From Phorcus lineatus (Eukaryota > Mollusca > Gastropoda > Trochida > Trochidae): 64,000 nucleotides of DNA. The notes under the pieces are model-generated. The model searched no databases. It saw nothing but the letters and a program-made list of their open reading frames with translations, and was not told the origin of the DNA. The position numbers and the translations under genes are program-made. Positions 45,901-56,879 of this stretch are shown here, piece by piece (positions within the stretch are counted from its first letter, which is position 1; each line of letters starts with the position of its first letter). The stretch covers positions 26,053,497-26,117,496 of the forward strand of contig OV121082.1 in NCBI GenBank assembly GCA_921293015.1, read 5' to 3'.

Positions 45901-47260
45901 TACTGACTATCTTTAACCAGTAACTTAAACCCTAAGCTGTAGTGTTTATTGATAAACAATGGATGGCGTCCACATTCACCTAAAGCTGCCAAATTACTTT
46001 AGTGTGGATAACTTCTAGTGATTTTGTTTCTATAGTTCCCCATATTTCCAAACCATACATCATAATTTGTTGAAATTTTTAATAAAAAAAAGTCAATACT
46101 TGTCTCAATATCCAAATTTTCGTATCTCTAGATCATTTTTTTTACAGGGACCAAGGCTTTCTCTGCCTTACTATTTTTCAAGCTCTTGATAGTTCTTTTT
46201 ATTTCTTCTTTAGTAATTGGATCGCCCAGAATATCGTCACCCCAGCACAATCCTCAAACACTTAAACATTGCGGTCTGATAGATAATTTGTTAATTTTAA
46301 TGGCAAAGTGAAAGAAAATCCTAAAATTGGGCAGGCTGTCAACCATGCCTTACTAAAAGATTGGTTGACAGTTCTCAAGCAGTGGCCTCTCTTAAAACAC
46401 ACAAGGAGGAAGTTCCTATCCGTGATGAGGATGTTTGTGATATCCAACTTAGACTGTGTTGTCCATGGCAACCATTCATGAAAGTGTCCTGTTCATTATC
46501 AATAGAGGATGTCATAGCGCGGTGGTTAGCGTGTTTGGCTTCACTTGAAACATGTGCAATCAGATGCAAGGACTCTTTGGAAAACGGGCTTTTAAACAAG
46601 GTTCAAAACTTAACGTTTCACTGGCAAAATCATGACACTAGAAAACAAACTGAATATATGTTTACTAAACTAGCTCTTTAAATGAGATTAAAAACAAACA
46701 GCACACGCAAGAGTTTACACTGGACCACACCTTTCCCATAAGTATTATTAGTATAAGCTAAGAAACTAACTAAAATTGTCTTGGTACCTATTCCTATTCA
46801 GAAACCGCTCTCGACATTCAGTTGTATAACACTTGTTGGTAAACCACTGTCGTTCTTCTAAATCCCTAATCAGAATCGACGTTTTCTTAATTTGATCATG
46901 GTATCAAGTTGTATGTCTTTCTCTTTGGTTGCAGGTAGAACCCACCAACTGCGAGTACACTGCTGCCATATTGGACACCGTATTATTGGAGACTACATGT
47001 ACAGTGGTCGCATTGATACCAGCCCCCCACGCATGATGCTACACTCATATCGCATACATGTTCCCTTTTCCCCCAAACCTCTCGATGTGTTTGGACCAGA
47101 CTACTTTGTGCCAGAGCTGGTGGGGGGGTGGACGCCGGAGGAGGTGCACACCACCTACCAGCAGTTCTGTGAGGCTCAGTATTCTCTGGAGGACAGGAGT
47201 CTCAGACTGAATCTCGACAACATGGATATGAGGACGGTTACTCTAGACAAGGAGCATTAA
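42801..47260 (+). CDS. RPUSD1: RNA pseudouridylate synthase domain-containing protein 1
   Basis: Four coding exons join in frame to 275 residues: 42801-42970, 44442-44565, 44966-45173, 46935-47260. It belongs to the RluA family of pseudouridine synthases, which isomerise uridine to pseudouridine in RNA; the substrate of RPUSD1 itself is poorly known. Visible motifs are FGFRFAHRLDHATSG with the presumed catalytic Asp63, RRVTKHYLALV, and GRTHQLRVHC (168-177) followed by GDYMY. The closest match by eye is RPUSD1 rather than RPUSD2-4, from KHYLAL-WGH and the C-terminal MMLHSYRIHVPFSP. The start was put at 42801 for its Kozak context and fit to family length. An upstream in-frame ATG at 42750 would add 17 basic residues. 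Confidence 0.93.
42971..44441 (+). other. RPUSD1 intron 1
   Basis: 1.5 kb, AT-rich. Nothing recognised. Confidence 0.5.
44442..44565 (+). CDS. RPUSD1: RPUSD1 exon 2 (catalytic)
   Basis: Acceptor GATCTTCAG, donor GTACGT. Encodes FAHRLDHATSGVLCIALNSK and then TAGRFGKLFSKRRVTKHYLA, holding the catalytic aspartate motif. Confidence 0.94.
44966..45173 (+). CDS. RPUSD1: RPUSD1 exon 3
   Basis: Acceptor CTTTTTACAG, donor GTGAGG. Encodes VWGHLQQRNLLLNIPIGPDS and on to SKLLLIPLT. Confidence 0.94.
45174..46934 (+). other. RPUSD1 intron 3
   Basis: 1.76 kb with no coding segment. A tRNA-like stretch TAGCGCGGTGGTTAGCGTG near 46514-46533 resembles the A-box head of a tRNA or SINE but has no B box. Confidence 0.5.
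46935..47260 (+). CDS. RPUSD1: RPUSD1 exon 4 (C-terminus)
   Basis: Acceptor TTGGTTGCAG. Encodes RTHQLRVHCCHIGHRIIGDY, then MMLHSYRIHVPFSPKPLDVF and a variable tail ending TLDKEH with TAA at 47258-47260. Confidence 0.96.
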
Positions 47261-48694
47261 GGGTTTTGTTACTTCTTGCTGTACCTAGTGCATCTTGGCA
47301 GGGCTGATTCAGAAACTTGTGTGGCCATGTGCGAATTGCAAGACATCTACATCCACCTTTAAGGAAACACAATAACAATGTAGATCTCATGACCTTACTG
47401 ATGTTGACACTCTACTTTGAACTAGAGATACATGATCATTCTCTGTACATTTCCAGTTCTTGCTAAATTACATGATGGTAGACCTACTGGGAATGATAGC
47501 GTAAGAGTAGATACAAGTGTTACACTATCACAATGTGATGTACGACACAAGTCACAGAATAGATCAAGGACTGCAAGTATATGTCCAGTGGAGTGTCATT
47601 GTTGACCCCAATATTTGAATTTTAACATTCTAACCATCTAAAACCCAATGAGCTACAGAGCCCATGGCTCCATTTTCATTGTATAATGAGCAATGAATTA
47701 CAGGGATTACTAATGAAAGTATATGTCTGTCAAGCTACAGTTTTGATAATTTATAATTTCAATGAAACCAGATAGATATATATCTTCACAGGCCGGTGGC
47801 AAGACCCATTTCAATTATTTCAATAATGAGAATCACTTTGCTACTTTGAAAGTAATATTAATTATATATCATTAAAATTATATGATGAATAGAATACTTA
47901 ATGGAGTTTGTCAAATACCAGGTAGACTTCAGTCGGTACATGTATAGCGTGACCAGTGGCTGGAAGGCTCTTTCCAAAGTAAAAGAAACATGTTTTAATT
48001 GGCTATTTGGATAACAATAATGTTCCTTTGAATATCATCATTTTGATAAAATACCTCATGTTAAAGCAAGCTGAATAAAAGATTACCACCTTTCAAAACA
48101 TTTTTTTTTAAAATAAGGGAATAGTAATTTCTTACTTAATGTTCCGCGTTTGTTGAGTGTAATTGCCTATTACATAAATTCTGGTCAACTTGTCATAATC
48201 TAGTCATGTGAACTTGTGAATGCTGTACTGGAATGTTGAATGGAACTGTTGAGCTTGTAAAGACACATAAAATACTTTAGAACATGAAATCCTTTTTTAA
48301 TTTTTGCCGGAAGTGGTTAACCCTCGACACCCAGGGAAATATGCATATGAAATATGCAAGCACAATCAAACATCCCTTCGACCTCCCCTCCCCTAAGCCC
48401 TGATGCTACCATCCTGACCTGTAAGACCCTACCGTCTCGTATCCAACCTTAACTTTTCTTACCTGCGATTAGACCCTACCATCCCATCTCTCCCTGACAT
48501 GCCCTCATTATGAGGCAGGAAAAAGAAATTTTCTTATAAATGCTAGATGAGGAAATTATAACAAAGGTATGATGGGAGGATTATCCATGGAGAAAGAGGT
48601 TAATTTGAGAGATAATGAATCGATATGAGAAGATATTATTTCAGCATTTTCTGTTAGGAGAGAGTAATGGTATCAAAAGATGTTTCACAAACTT
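47261..48694. other. RPUSD1 3' flank
   Basis: Contains the 3' UTR. An AATAAA at 48074-48079, about 810 bases past the stop, is a possible poly(A) signal. No other feature seen. Confidence 0.4.
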
Positions 48695-48998
48695 CTGCTT
48701 GGGGATTTGGATCAGGAGGTCCGTGGTTCGAATCCCGCCAGGGGCTCGGCAACTTTGTCTGCAGTAGAGAACTGTTCTACACGCAGTCAGGTTTGGGTGC
48801 AATGCTACACTGAAATTCAGCGCAGTACCACCCATGGTTCGCTAGTTCCAGCCGATGCTCGCAGGTTTCACCGCAATGCATAGCCACAATAGTGTTGCGG
48901 GCTTTCTCCCTGCCATAATACTAGCAGCCACGTATAAGTGAAATAATCTTGAAAGCGGCGTTAAACAACATCTCACTCACTCACTCACTGCTTGGGGA
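48695..48998 (+). mobile_element. 5'-truncated tRNA-SINE with 11-bp TSD
   Basis: The SINE body at 48706-48987 starts inside the tRNA head: the B box GGTTCGAATCC (48725-48735) is present and the A box is missing. The body matches 2621-2942 and the end reads GAAAGCGGCGTTAAACAAC followed by CTCACTCACTCACTCA. Direct repeats CTGCTTGGGGA at 48695-48705 and 48988-48998 flank it, so the insertion is well bounded and fairly young. Confidence 0.92.
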
Positions 48999-50689
48999 GG
49001 AGAATTGGTGATTGCCCCAACTCTCTAGACCTAAGAAGTCTAATATTTTATTCACTCTTGCAACCATATGACAGCATGTGCAGACTATTTACAGGCAAAC
49101 AACTATCACTTAAGTGTATTTGTATTAGCATCCTTGATTTGATGACATGTGGATGGTAGCAGAAGCATCTCCGGTGCAGTTAGGAGGCTGAAGGTGTGCT
49201 TGTAGTTGATACTTTCACTGCAGAAGCTTGTGTCCATATAACATCAAATGTATTTCATGATGTTCCATGTGCTAATGCAATGACAACAGACCTTTGGAAA
49301 AATTGCTAATTTATTGGTCAAAAGCAAAATATAAATATACTGAAAATATCTTTTGATGACTGTAATTTTAAAGACATAAATAAACAGGTCCTCTGGCAGC
49401 CATAGCTGCAGAAATGTTTGATCTACTTTAAAAGCACGTTGATAAAGGTGCCATTAGAACAACAAAAACAAAACAATGACAAGACAGGGCAGTTTTCCTT
49501 GTCACAAGGAAGGTTCTGACTCTGATGCAATAAATATCTATCAGCCAACTGGCTTAATTTGTCCTCACATTCAACCCCCACAGAGTGAACACTCTCACAA
49601 AGCTTCTCTCATGTAGCAACTCAACTCACGGGGCCATCTTTTACAAACCAAATCCACTCAACTTCACACAAAGCTACTGAACTCATAATGCAATCTCTTC
49701 TAAAGCAACTGAACTCATGAGACAATCTCTCGGGAAGCAACCGAACCTGCCGATGGATGCCTGTAAATATTCAGTTCAACCAGTCACCAGTGCATGTGTT
49801 CACTTCATATTTGGAATTAATAACTTCATTTAGTAGACGATTTTAAGTTGAAAATCAGTTGGTGACAATAGCGCTAATTGTTTATATAGTCTAGGTCAGG
49901 CAAGGACAAGTTGTAACTATCAATCTGGTCAGTTATATACAAAGGGACCCTGGAAACACAGAACACAGTACACTGGCCAATGCTTCACACTCACCCATCC
50001 ACCCACACAAAAATGCCTAAACCGGGGTCAGAGTCTGTATATACACTAGCATGCACCCTCATGTGCAGAACTATGCATGTCAAAACACAAACAACCGTCG
50101 TGTCTAGTGTTACAATATCAAAATATAACATAAATAAGAGTATGAAAGTTTTGAAGTCTGTATACACATATTTGTACATGAATGCACCTCTGTGTTTGTT
50201 CTAATCAACAACAAACTCCAGTCAGATTAAGATCAACCATGTTCCAAGAATAAATGTTTCAAATAAACCCTCTACTTTGATATAAACTTTTAGAAACAGC
50301 CTGTGTAAGCACTTAAACTCTCATCAGTTTAAAGAAGAAAAAACAGTCATAACTGACCAAGGAAAGATGTGAGCATATTTAATCGGTTACAGGAGTTACT
50401 ATCTTCAGATATGAAAAGCATTTGTTGGAGGCCTTGGCAATGGCTTGCTTAACATGACAGCATGTGACCAATGGGGGTGTTCTCCAATGTGGACAGGAAA
50501 CCCCTGATGGATTGGTCAGTATTCTGGACGAGGCAATATTTTAAAACTTCAATTGCAGAATATGGTTGACTTTAATCAGACTACAAGAAACTCTGTAAAG
50601 TTTCTGAGCATCAGCCTTGGAATCCTTGCAATGCTCAGGTTGCATAAAACGTTCAACACATGCACACAGCCCCAGAGTATGGTCGCTCA
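48999..50689. other. 3' flank of the desaturase gene
   Basis: Probably holds the desaturase 3' UTR, read on the minus strand. A minus-strand AATAAA at 49310-49315 is a possible poly(A) signal. No coding segment is supported. Confidence 0.4.
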
Positions 50690-51113
50690 CTACGAGCTGC
50701 CGTCCCCTGTACGTAACTTTCTCTGCCTGACCACATCAGTTGGGATCCTGCGGCGGTCATAGGCAAGGCCAAAATAGGCCATAGTGTCGATGAAGGCTGT
50801 GGTCACATTGATCTTCCAGCCAAACTCACTTGTGGAGTAGTCCTGTGGGAAGGTGTGGTGGTAGTTGTGGAAACCCTCTCCTACCGCAGACAGCGCTACA
50901 AACATGTTCTCCGCAGGGTTGATTCGTTTGTCGTATGGCTTCATTCCCCACAAGTGGGCAGCACTGTTGACGAGCCACGTAGCGTTGAGCACCAGGCAGT
51001 AGCGCAGCACCCCAGATACGTAGAATGCGATGAAGAGACTCTCCCCCCAGAAGTACCACGGCACCAAGGTGGGCACCAAGAAGCAGCAGACCAGCATGCA
51101 TGCTATGTAGTGT
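50690..51113 (-). CDS. SCD: SCD exon 4 (C-terminus, third histidine box)
   Basis: Acceptor CTGATTTCAG on the minus strand. Encodes HYIACMLVCCFLVPTLVPWY through NATWLVNSAAHLWG, GEGFHNYHHTFP and TGDGSS, TAG stop at 50692-50690. Confidence 0.97.
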
Positions 51114-54100
51114 CTGAAATCAGGGAGCCAGAAACTTTCTACATTTGCACAACACTAAAAACACTAAATGTTAATTTTAAAGGTTATTTTCCTCCATATA
51201 AAGTGGTCAATTCCAAAAACTTTCAAGTCATGTAACATCTAGTTGTTCTTCCATAACTAAACATCATTATCTCAATTGTTAATGTGAAAAAAGGAGTAGA
51301 TCTGAATATTCAGTGTTCTCTTAACTGAAAGTGAAGAATACACAAATTATTTAGCAATATCAGCTATTGCCAGAGTCCTTTAACCTTCATCCTTATGAAT
51401 AAATTAAAACAATGATTAGGCAGACAAATAAATAAATCAGAAAATACTTTTGATTTTTAACAAAATTATGTTTATCACAAAGGAGAGATTTAAAACTACA
51501 AACATGCTATCAATGAACAAAAAATCATTTCTCATCAACCTCCTGCCTCCATCTTCTGACTACCCCCTTTGTCATGCACCAATCCCAAATCTACATCAAG
51601 CAGACCCCTGACAATACGCAATGGCAGTAAGAAGGACATCAGGTTTCTATCTGCCTGTCCCTGGATAGTTTGAGCCCATCCACTGTTAGGAAACCGGGTC
51701 TTACTGAGCTCAGACATACACTACACAATTTCTTATCATTTTATGTTTATATATTTTTCTTGATAATTTTTGTGCTACAGTTATGACCACCACATCAATA
51801 TGATTAAATTGACCATTTTACAAAGCTTTCAAAAATGGTTAGGCCTTTTTATTTGCAACCCTGAGATATGGCTAGCATAACAATGCAAGAAAATATGAGA
51901 AAATCAAAATTAAAGTTCTGTAAGTTTAACAATGTAATTCTATGCCGAAAATCAAACTAGATGAGCATTTGGGGGACACTGAAAAAGAAGAGCAGCCCCT
52001 AAACTAAGAGATCCAGCTTTCCCTATTCCGCCTTCTCCACAGCCACAATAAATTTGACATTTTTTTAAAATGTACCATAAAAGACGATTGAGCATTAAAG
52101 TAAAAAAAATACACTTACAACTAGTAGCATTTGGATGACATTTTTCAAGTAATCGTGCTTCTATTGATTTATTTTTGTGGATTTCATAAGTTGCTTCTTT
52201 TTCATTTGACTTTCAATGTGAGCATGCCAAAAAAAGGTTCCCCATGATACTAGTAGGGTTTAGTTGGACTCGAGTCCATTTTCTTGGATTCGAGGACTCG
52301 ACAAAGGGATATAACTCTCATTAAGTTAACTTTGAAAATGTTTACTGATGGCATGATCGCGCAGAGATGACACTAGAACGACATGATGAATAATAGTGAA
52401 TAAACTTGGATACATTGTCGTATCGTCGGAACTTGGACGTGATTGACTTACCAAGTTATCAGTTGAAGATTTAAAATGACATGTGTATGTCTGATCTCTT
52501 AGGTAAATGTCCTTGTTTCAAAATATATTACTCATTTTCACTTGCATTTACATCTTTATTTCTGAAATGTGACAATATTCGAGTCTGAGTCGAGTCTGAC
52601 ACCTCAAGTGCTCGAGTTCAATATTTTGGACTCATGGAAGCCCTACCCATGGGTATAGATAAGAAGTTGTGCACGCGTTCTAAAAACCTTAGAGGAAAAC
52701 ATAATTGCTAAATACAATGTGCTGCGACGGCATCATGAGAGAGTGGACAAAAAATGATAGCAGCCCGACTAAGCATGAGCTTCTAATTACCTAGACACAT
52801 TTTGAGATCAAAGATCCTTACTTGTGTTGGAATCGAACTACAGGGTCCGCCTTCAAGTCAGACATGTCCAATTGCTTCCCCTTAGCAATGACATCTGGGT
52901 GTTTCCTGACAAGAAGCCAGCCAATATGAGCAAAGAAGAAACCACGTTTGGCATTGTGGGGGTCGGCATCTGTCTCTGAATACTTGTGGTGCACACGATG
53001 GTCCCGGCTCCACTCAAATATAGAGTTCTGCAACATAAACAGGAGGTTGAACATGCTCCTTCTCACTCCTCACTCACCCTCAACCCACTCTCAACCCTCT
53101 CTCAATCATCTCCCACCCAACTCTCAACTCTGAGGACAACAAGGTAGAGACCTCTCTCTATGTACATGTCTTAAGCCTATCTCTGATGTTCTGAGGACAA
53201 GATAGAAGCCTCTCTCTGTGTACATGTATTTAAGCCTATCTCTGATGGTGTTCTGAGGACAACAAGGTAGAAGCCTCTCTCTCTGTGTACATGTATTTAA
53301 GCCTATCTCTGATGGTGTTCTGAGGACAACAAGGTAGAAGCCTCTCTCTGTGTACATGTATTTAAGCCTATCTCTGATGGTGTTCTGAGGACAACAAGGT
53401 AGAAGCCTCTCTCTGTGTACATGTATTTAAGCCTATCTCTGATGGTGTTCTGAGGACAACAAGGTAGAAGCCTCTCTCTGTGTACATGTATTTAAGCCTA
53501 TCTCTGATGGTGTTCTGAGGACATCAAGAGAACCCACTTGAAATGCGGACGACTCCATGACTGCTAGCAGGATGCGGAGAGGCAACTTAGCCTTGTAGGT
53601 GCGATGAGCCCAGAGTCTGTGGGCACCGGCCGTCACACCAACACCAGAACACCAGTACATGAACAGAGCTGAAAAGGAAACATACTTAGGATTCATAAGA
53701 AGCACATGTGCAAAATCTAGACTTTGTTATTGTTTGAACAGATGTCTCTCCTTCACAGAATTCTATACAAAATCTCTGAAAAATACTACTGTTAAACACC
53801 ATGAACTTCGTCAGTAAACTTTTCCTATTTCATTTAACTCTACAGTTTTTATTTTAAAAAAATATTCAGAATTCACAGTGATTTAAAATGGAAATTCATA
53901 AACATCTGATGTCTAGTCAAAGACCTGTCTCTAGTCACTGACGATTTCAACAAATGATGGAATCCAAGTCACATTTATTTCAGTTTTAGTTAGGATGTAC
54001 ATGTTGCATTGGAATCGAGTCAAGATATAGGTGGTTTCATGAAACAACGGTAGAACTTCTATATGAAACCAATGCTTTTAACTTGAGGTATTATACCTAA

Positions 54101-55015
54101 AGACCAACAACTTTTTAAATAAAGAGAGACTCAACTAGGTGTAACCGTGTTTCTTTAGCCTGCACCAAAACTATCAATGGATATAGAAATGACTTCTCGT
54201 CTTTCCAAACCAGACCTCAAAAATGAAAATACCTAGCTTGTTGAAACTTGTTATTTGGAACAATAATCATGTGTAGTGATGCCTTTGGCCTTCCATCCTC
54301 TTCCTACTTTCACATATTCTTGGCCATTTACTTGGAAACACCAATCAAAAGTTTGGTTGCCAGAGAAGAACTAATCATCAAAAGGCATATTTAAAAATAA
54401 GGAAACAGTATAGCAAATCTAGTGATGACGGGTGGGCTAGAGTTATGCTCCAGCAACAGTTAGGCTCCTGAAACTGACACTGGCGGAAAGACGCCCATAA
54501 ATATTGTTATGGAGACCTATGCATATGTGTTTTAATTGATATTTAAGCAAGAATATGCACAATTTTAAAATAATATTGATTTACAAAGTCATCTTCACAA
54601 TTGTAACTAATTTCTGTTTAGTGTTGTATTCCAGTTGGCTTCTATCATATCTACTTCATTGTTAAAAACCTGGGTATATCAGGTGTGGGTTGTGTTGCTG
54701 TACTGATGGTCACATTACAATCAGTTACCATTCATACCCTGCATACATAATGCATTGAAAGTTGAGGTCTAATCAGTTAGGACAGAGTAACTCACTCCAG
54801 AGCCAGGTGGCGGGCATGGCACGAGGGACGAGAAAGACTGAGTAGAGAGAGACGAGGTGAAGCAGAACAAACAGTACGACATTGCGCCACACTATCTTCA
54901 TTGGGGGCCGCTTCTGGGAGTGTGTCTCCTCCGTGATGACTGGCTCCACTTCCGGTGTTGATGTAAACAGATCATCGGAAGGAGCTGTCTCCATGACGAC
55001 ATTCTTGGGTGCCAT
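50690..55015 (-). CDS. SCD: Stearoyl-CoA (acyl-CoA delta-9) desaturase
   Basis: Four coding exons on the minus strand join in frame to 326 residues: 55015-54796, 53668-53538, 53027-52822, 51113-50690. The enzyme puts a delta-9 double bond into saturated acyl-CoA in the ER membrane, using a di-iron centre with cytochrome b5. All three histidine boxes are intact: HRLWAH (90-95), HRVHH (127-131) and HNYHH (268-272), plus the extra ligand-type DADPHN and NSAAHLWG. Hydrophobic stretches at about 44-63, 70-88, 189-209 and 212-236 fit the four-helix family layout. The C-terminus LAYDRRRIP...RTGDG is typical. The start at 55015 is the first ATG of the exon. At 326 residues it is somewhat shorter than vertebrate SCD, mainly at the N-terminus. 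Confidence 0.97.
51114..52821 (-). other. SCD intron 3
   Basis: 1.7 kb, AT-rich. The ORF at 51535-51717 shows no protein features. Phrases like GACTCGAGTCCA and ATTCGAGGACTCGAC near 52265-52300 and GAGTCTGAGTCGAGTCTGAC near 52580 suggest a small dispersed repeat. Confidence 0.45.
52822..53027 (-). CDS. SCD: SCD exon 3 (second histidine box)
   Basis: Acceptor ATGTTGCAG, donor GTAAGG. Encodes NSIFEWSRDHRVHHKYSETD, ADPHNAKRGFFFAHIGWLLV and RKHPDV, ending FQH. Confidence 0.97.
53125..53530. repeat. 65-bp minisatellite in SCD intron 2
   Basis: About six copies of a 65-bp unit (TTCTGAGGACAACAAGGTAG...TAAGCCTATCTCTGATGGTG). The phrase TTCTGAGGAC recurs at 53251, 53318, 53383, 53448 and 53513. The array runs to within about 10 bases of the exon-2 donor. 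Minus-strand frames through it are artefacts. Confidence 0.95.
53538..53668 (-). CDS. SCD: SCD exon 2 (first histidine box)
   Basis: Acceptor CCTTTTCAG, donor GTGGGT. Encodes LFMYWCSGVGVTAGAHRLWA, HRTYKAKLPLRILLAVMESS and AFQ, phase 0. Confidence 0.96.
53669..54795 (-). other. SCD intron 1
   Basis: 1.1 kb, AT-rich. Nothing recognised. Confidence 0.5.
54796..55015 (-). CDS. SCD: SCD exon 1 (first coding)
   Basis: Encodes MAPKNVVMETAPSDDLFTST, an acidic N-terminus, then the first membrane helix VVLFVLLHLVSLYSVFLV. Donor GTGAGT. A 3' acceptor (ATGTTTTAG) just upstream at 55037-55045 implies a further non-coding 5' exon. Confidence 0.95.
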
Positions 55016-55036
55016 TTTAGTTAGGTTAGGAAACTT

Positions 55037-56566
55037 CTAAAACATAAGAATGTCACAGCATTTAATTTTATGAAGTTACAAAATTATTCCTGAGAGTTAT
55101 TAAGCCAGTGCTGCTCATTGGCTGCTCATCATTACCTTGCTGGAATTGTACTTCATGCAAGCATAATAGGTCTTTACTTGCCCTGTTCAGGGAATGATCT
55201 TGTGATATAGTTTTGATGTTCATGTTCTTGTTCACCGGCATAAGAGTAGTTTGAAATGTCATGTTAAAATGTTATAAATGTTGAAGCTTGTTAACTGCAT
55301 TTACACAAGTAGTTAGCTTGAACAAACACATAATGAAATATATTTATTTTACACATCAATCTATGTAAAGCCAAATATTATTAACATTATTGAATCTTAA
55401 TGATACCTCTTTATATTTAAATTTTTCATTTAATGTTTTAATCATGGATATCCTACCTAGATCAAAATAATTCCAATGTCGAAACCATGTGGCAACTGCC
55501 TGCTCGAAAGAATTTTCATTCCAACATTTTTATCTTATCACATAAGACATGAACTACATCTTTATGACATTTAATTGCTATATTTACTGGGTTTTTCGTT
55601 TACATAAAAGTATAATTTTTCACTTTGTTTCTTGTTATTTTTTTTCGATAGTTCTAGGCTATTTACATTCACAACACTTTATATATCTTAATCATGTTAA
55701 TAAAATAACTATAATACATACAGTTCAACTTGTATTAACGGTCACCTGCCCGTTGCAGCCATCTTAAAATCCTTACAATTGATTTTACAAAATATTTTAC
55801 CTCCAAACAGTGGCCACTTGCATAATGCGGACAGCAGACACCCTGTCAGACAAACTATAATATAGCGGTTATTTGTATGGCGGACAGCGGACACGTACCC
55901 TATTAGACAAACTATATTATAGTGGTTGAAACTTTTACAACTTTTTAATGATTGTTTCAGTAAGCTGAATAATACATTTCATTTTAAACTACTGAATTTC
56001 AATATATCTTTGAGTGTGCTTACTTGGTTACATAAAAATATATCACAATTTGAATTAGTTGTGTTGAGTACGACTGATTCTCTCTACAACGATGTCCACA
56101 TCGTTCCTTATCGCTATGTGAAAGATACAATGATCAGACTGCAATGTGAATCAATCAGGCTACACCAGTGACAGTGCACCGTGAATGTGTTTACATGCCC
56201 GTAACAGACTTCCGCCAACGATTCTTCATTAATGTTCACATGCCAACAAAGGCAAAGACAAAATTCACTATCTTACACAACATCGAACTAGAAAATCATG
56301 GCAAATCCATACAGGGGATATTGTGAGGGCACTCATGCCCGGGCAGCCACATCGAGAACCTTCCACTCAAATCAACCGGCTTATTTCTCTCAGCGTATCC
56401 CTCAGTTTGACAAACGCCATGCAAGCAGCCATTGCTACTGATTATGCTAACAAATGAATATTGTAATAATATGTTACGTCGGCGCAGCCGGGGAGCATAC
56501 AGAACTCAGAATGGTGAGACAAGAAACACGACCTAAAGACATATGGTAATATAACGGGTTATTTAC
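55037..56566 (-). other. Probable SCD 5' intron
   Basis: AT-rich. A near-repeat of about 60 bp occurs twice at 55825-55925 (GCGGACAGC...TAGACAAACTATA, then again with small changes). No coding segment. Confidence 0.4.
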
Positions 56567-56720
56567 CTAAACGTGTTGTGAATGTCTTGTCAGTGGTGAG
56601 AGATTGAGGGACGCTTCAGAAAGGCCTAGCTAGGAAGTCAACGTGCACCTTGGTCGGCCTTCACGAGGGAAGTGATGTCCACACTATTATTACTTCTCCC
56701 TTACCAAGTTCAGATCATCG
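56567..56720 (-). other. Candidate non-coding first exon of SCD
   Basis: Minus-strand sequence ending ACATTCACAACACGTTTAG followed by donor GTAAAT at 56566. The upper limit is approximate. It would pair with the acceptor just above 55036. Confidence 0.3.
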
Positions 56721-56811
56721 ATGTCGAATTGTTTGTCAATTAAACCCTTGCTTGTCAACTTTAATGATATTGCTGGGACAGTTTATTTTCACACAGGAAG
56801 GGTAAATGCGA

Positions 56812-56821
56812 GTCACGTGAC
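56812..56821. promoter_or_regulatory. Palindromic E-box upstream of SCD
   Basis: GTCACGTGAC contains TCACGTGA, the E-box form bound by SREBP-1/TFE-type bHLH-LZ factors. It sits just upstream of the candidate SCD first exon. Confidence 0.35.
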
Positions 56822-56879
56822 CCACGTTGCATGTTCCCCGAAGTTGGTCGAAAGCGCGATCAGCTGATGTACTCGGCAT

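Noticed and set aside
46509-46570. tRNA gene
   Set aside because: Only an A-box-like TAGCGCGGTGGTTAGCG is present; there is no B box and no cloverleaf closes.
53124-53705. Minus-strand repeat protein (TERGFYLVV pattern)
   Set aside because: This is the intron-2 minisatellite read through; exon 2 starts at 53668 and its donor lies at 53537.
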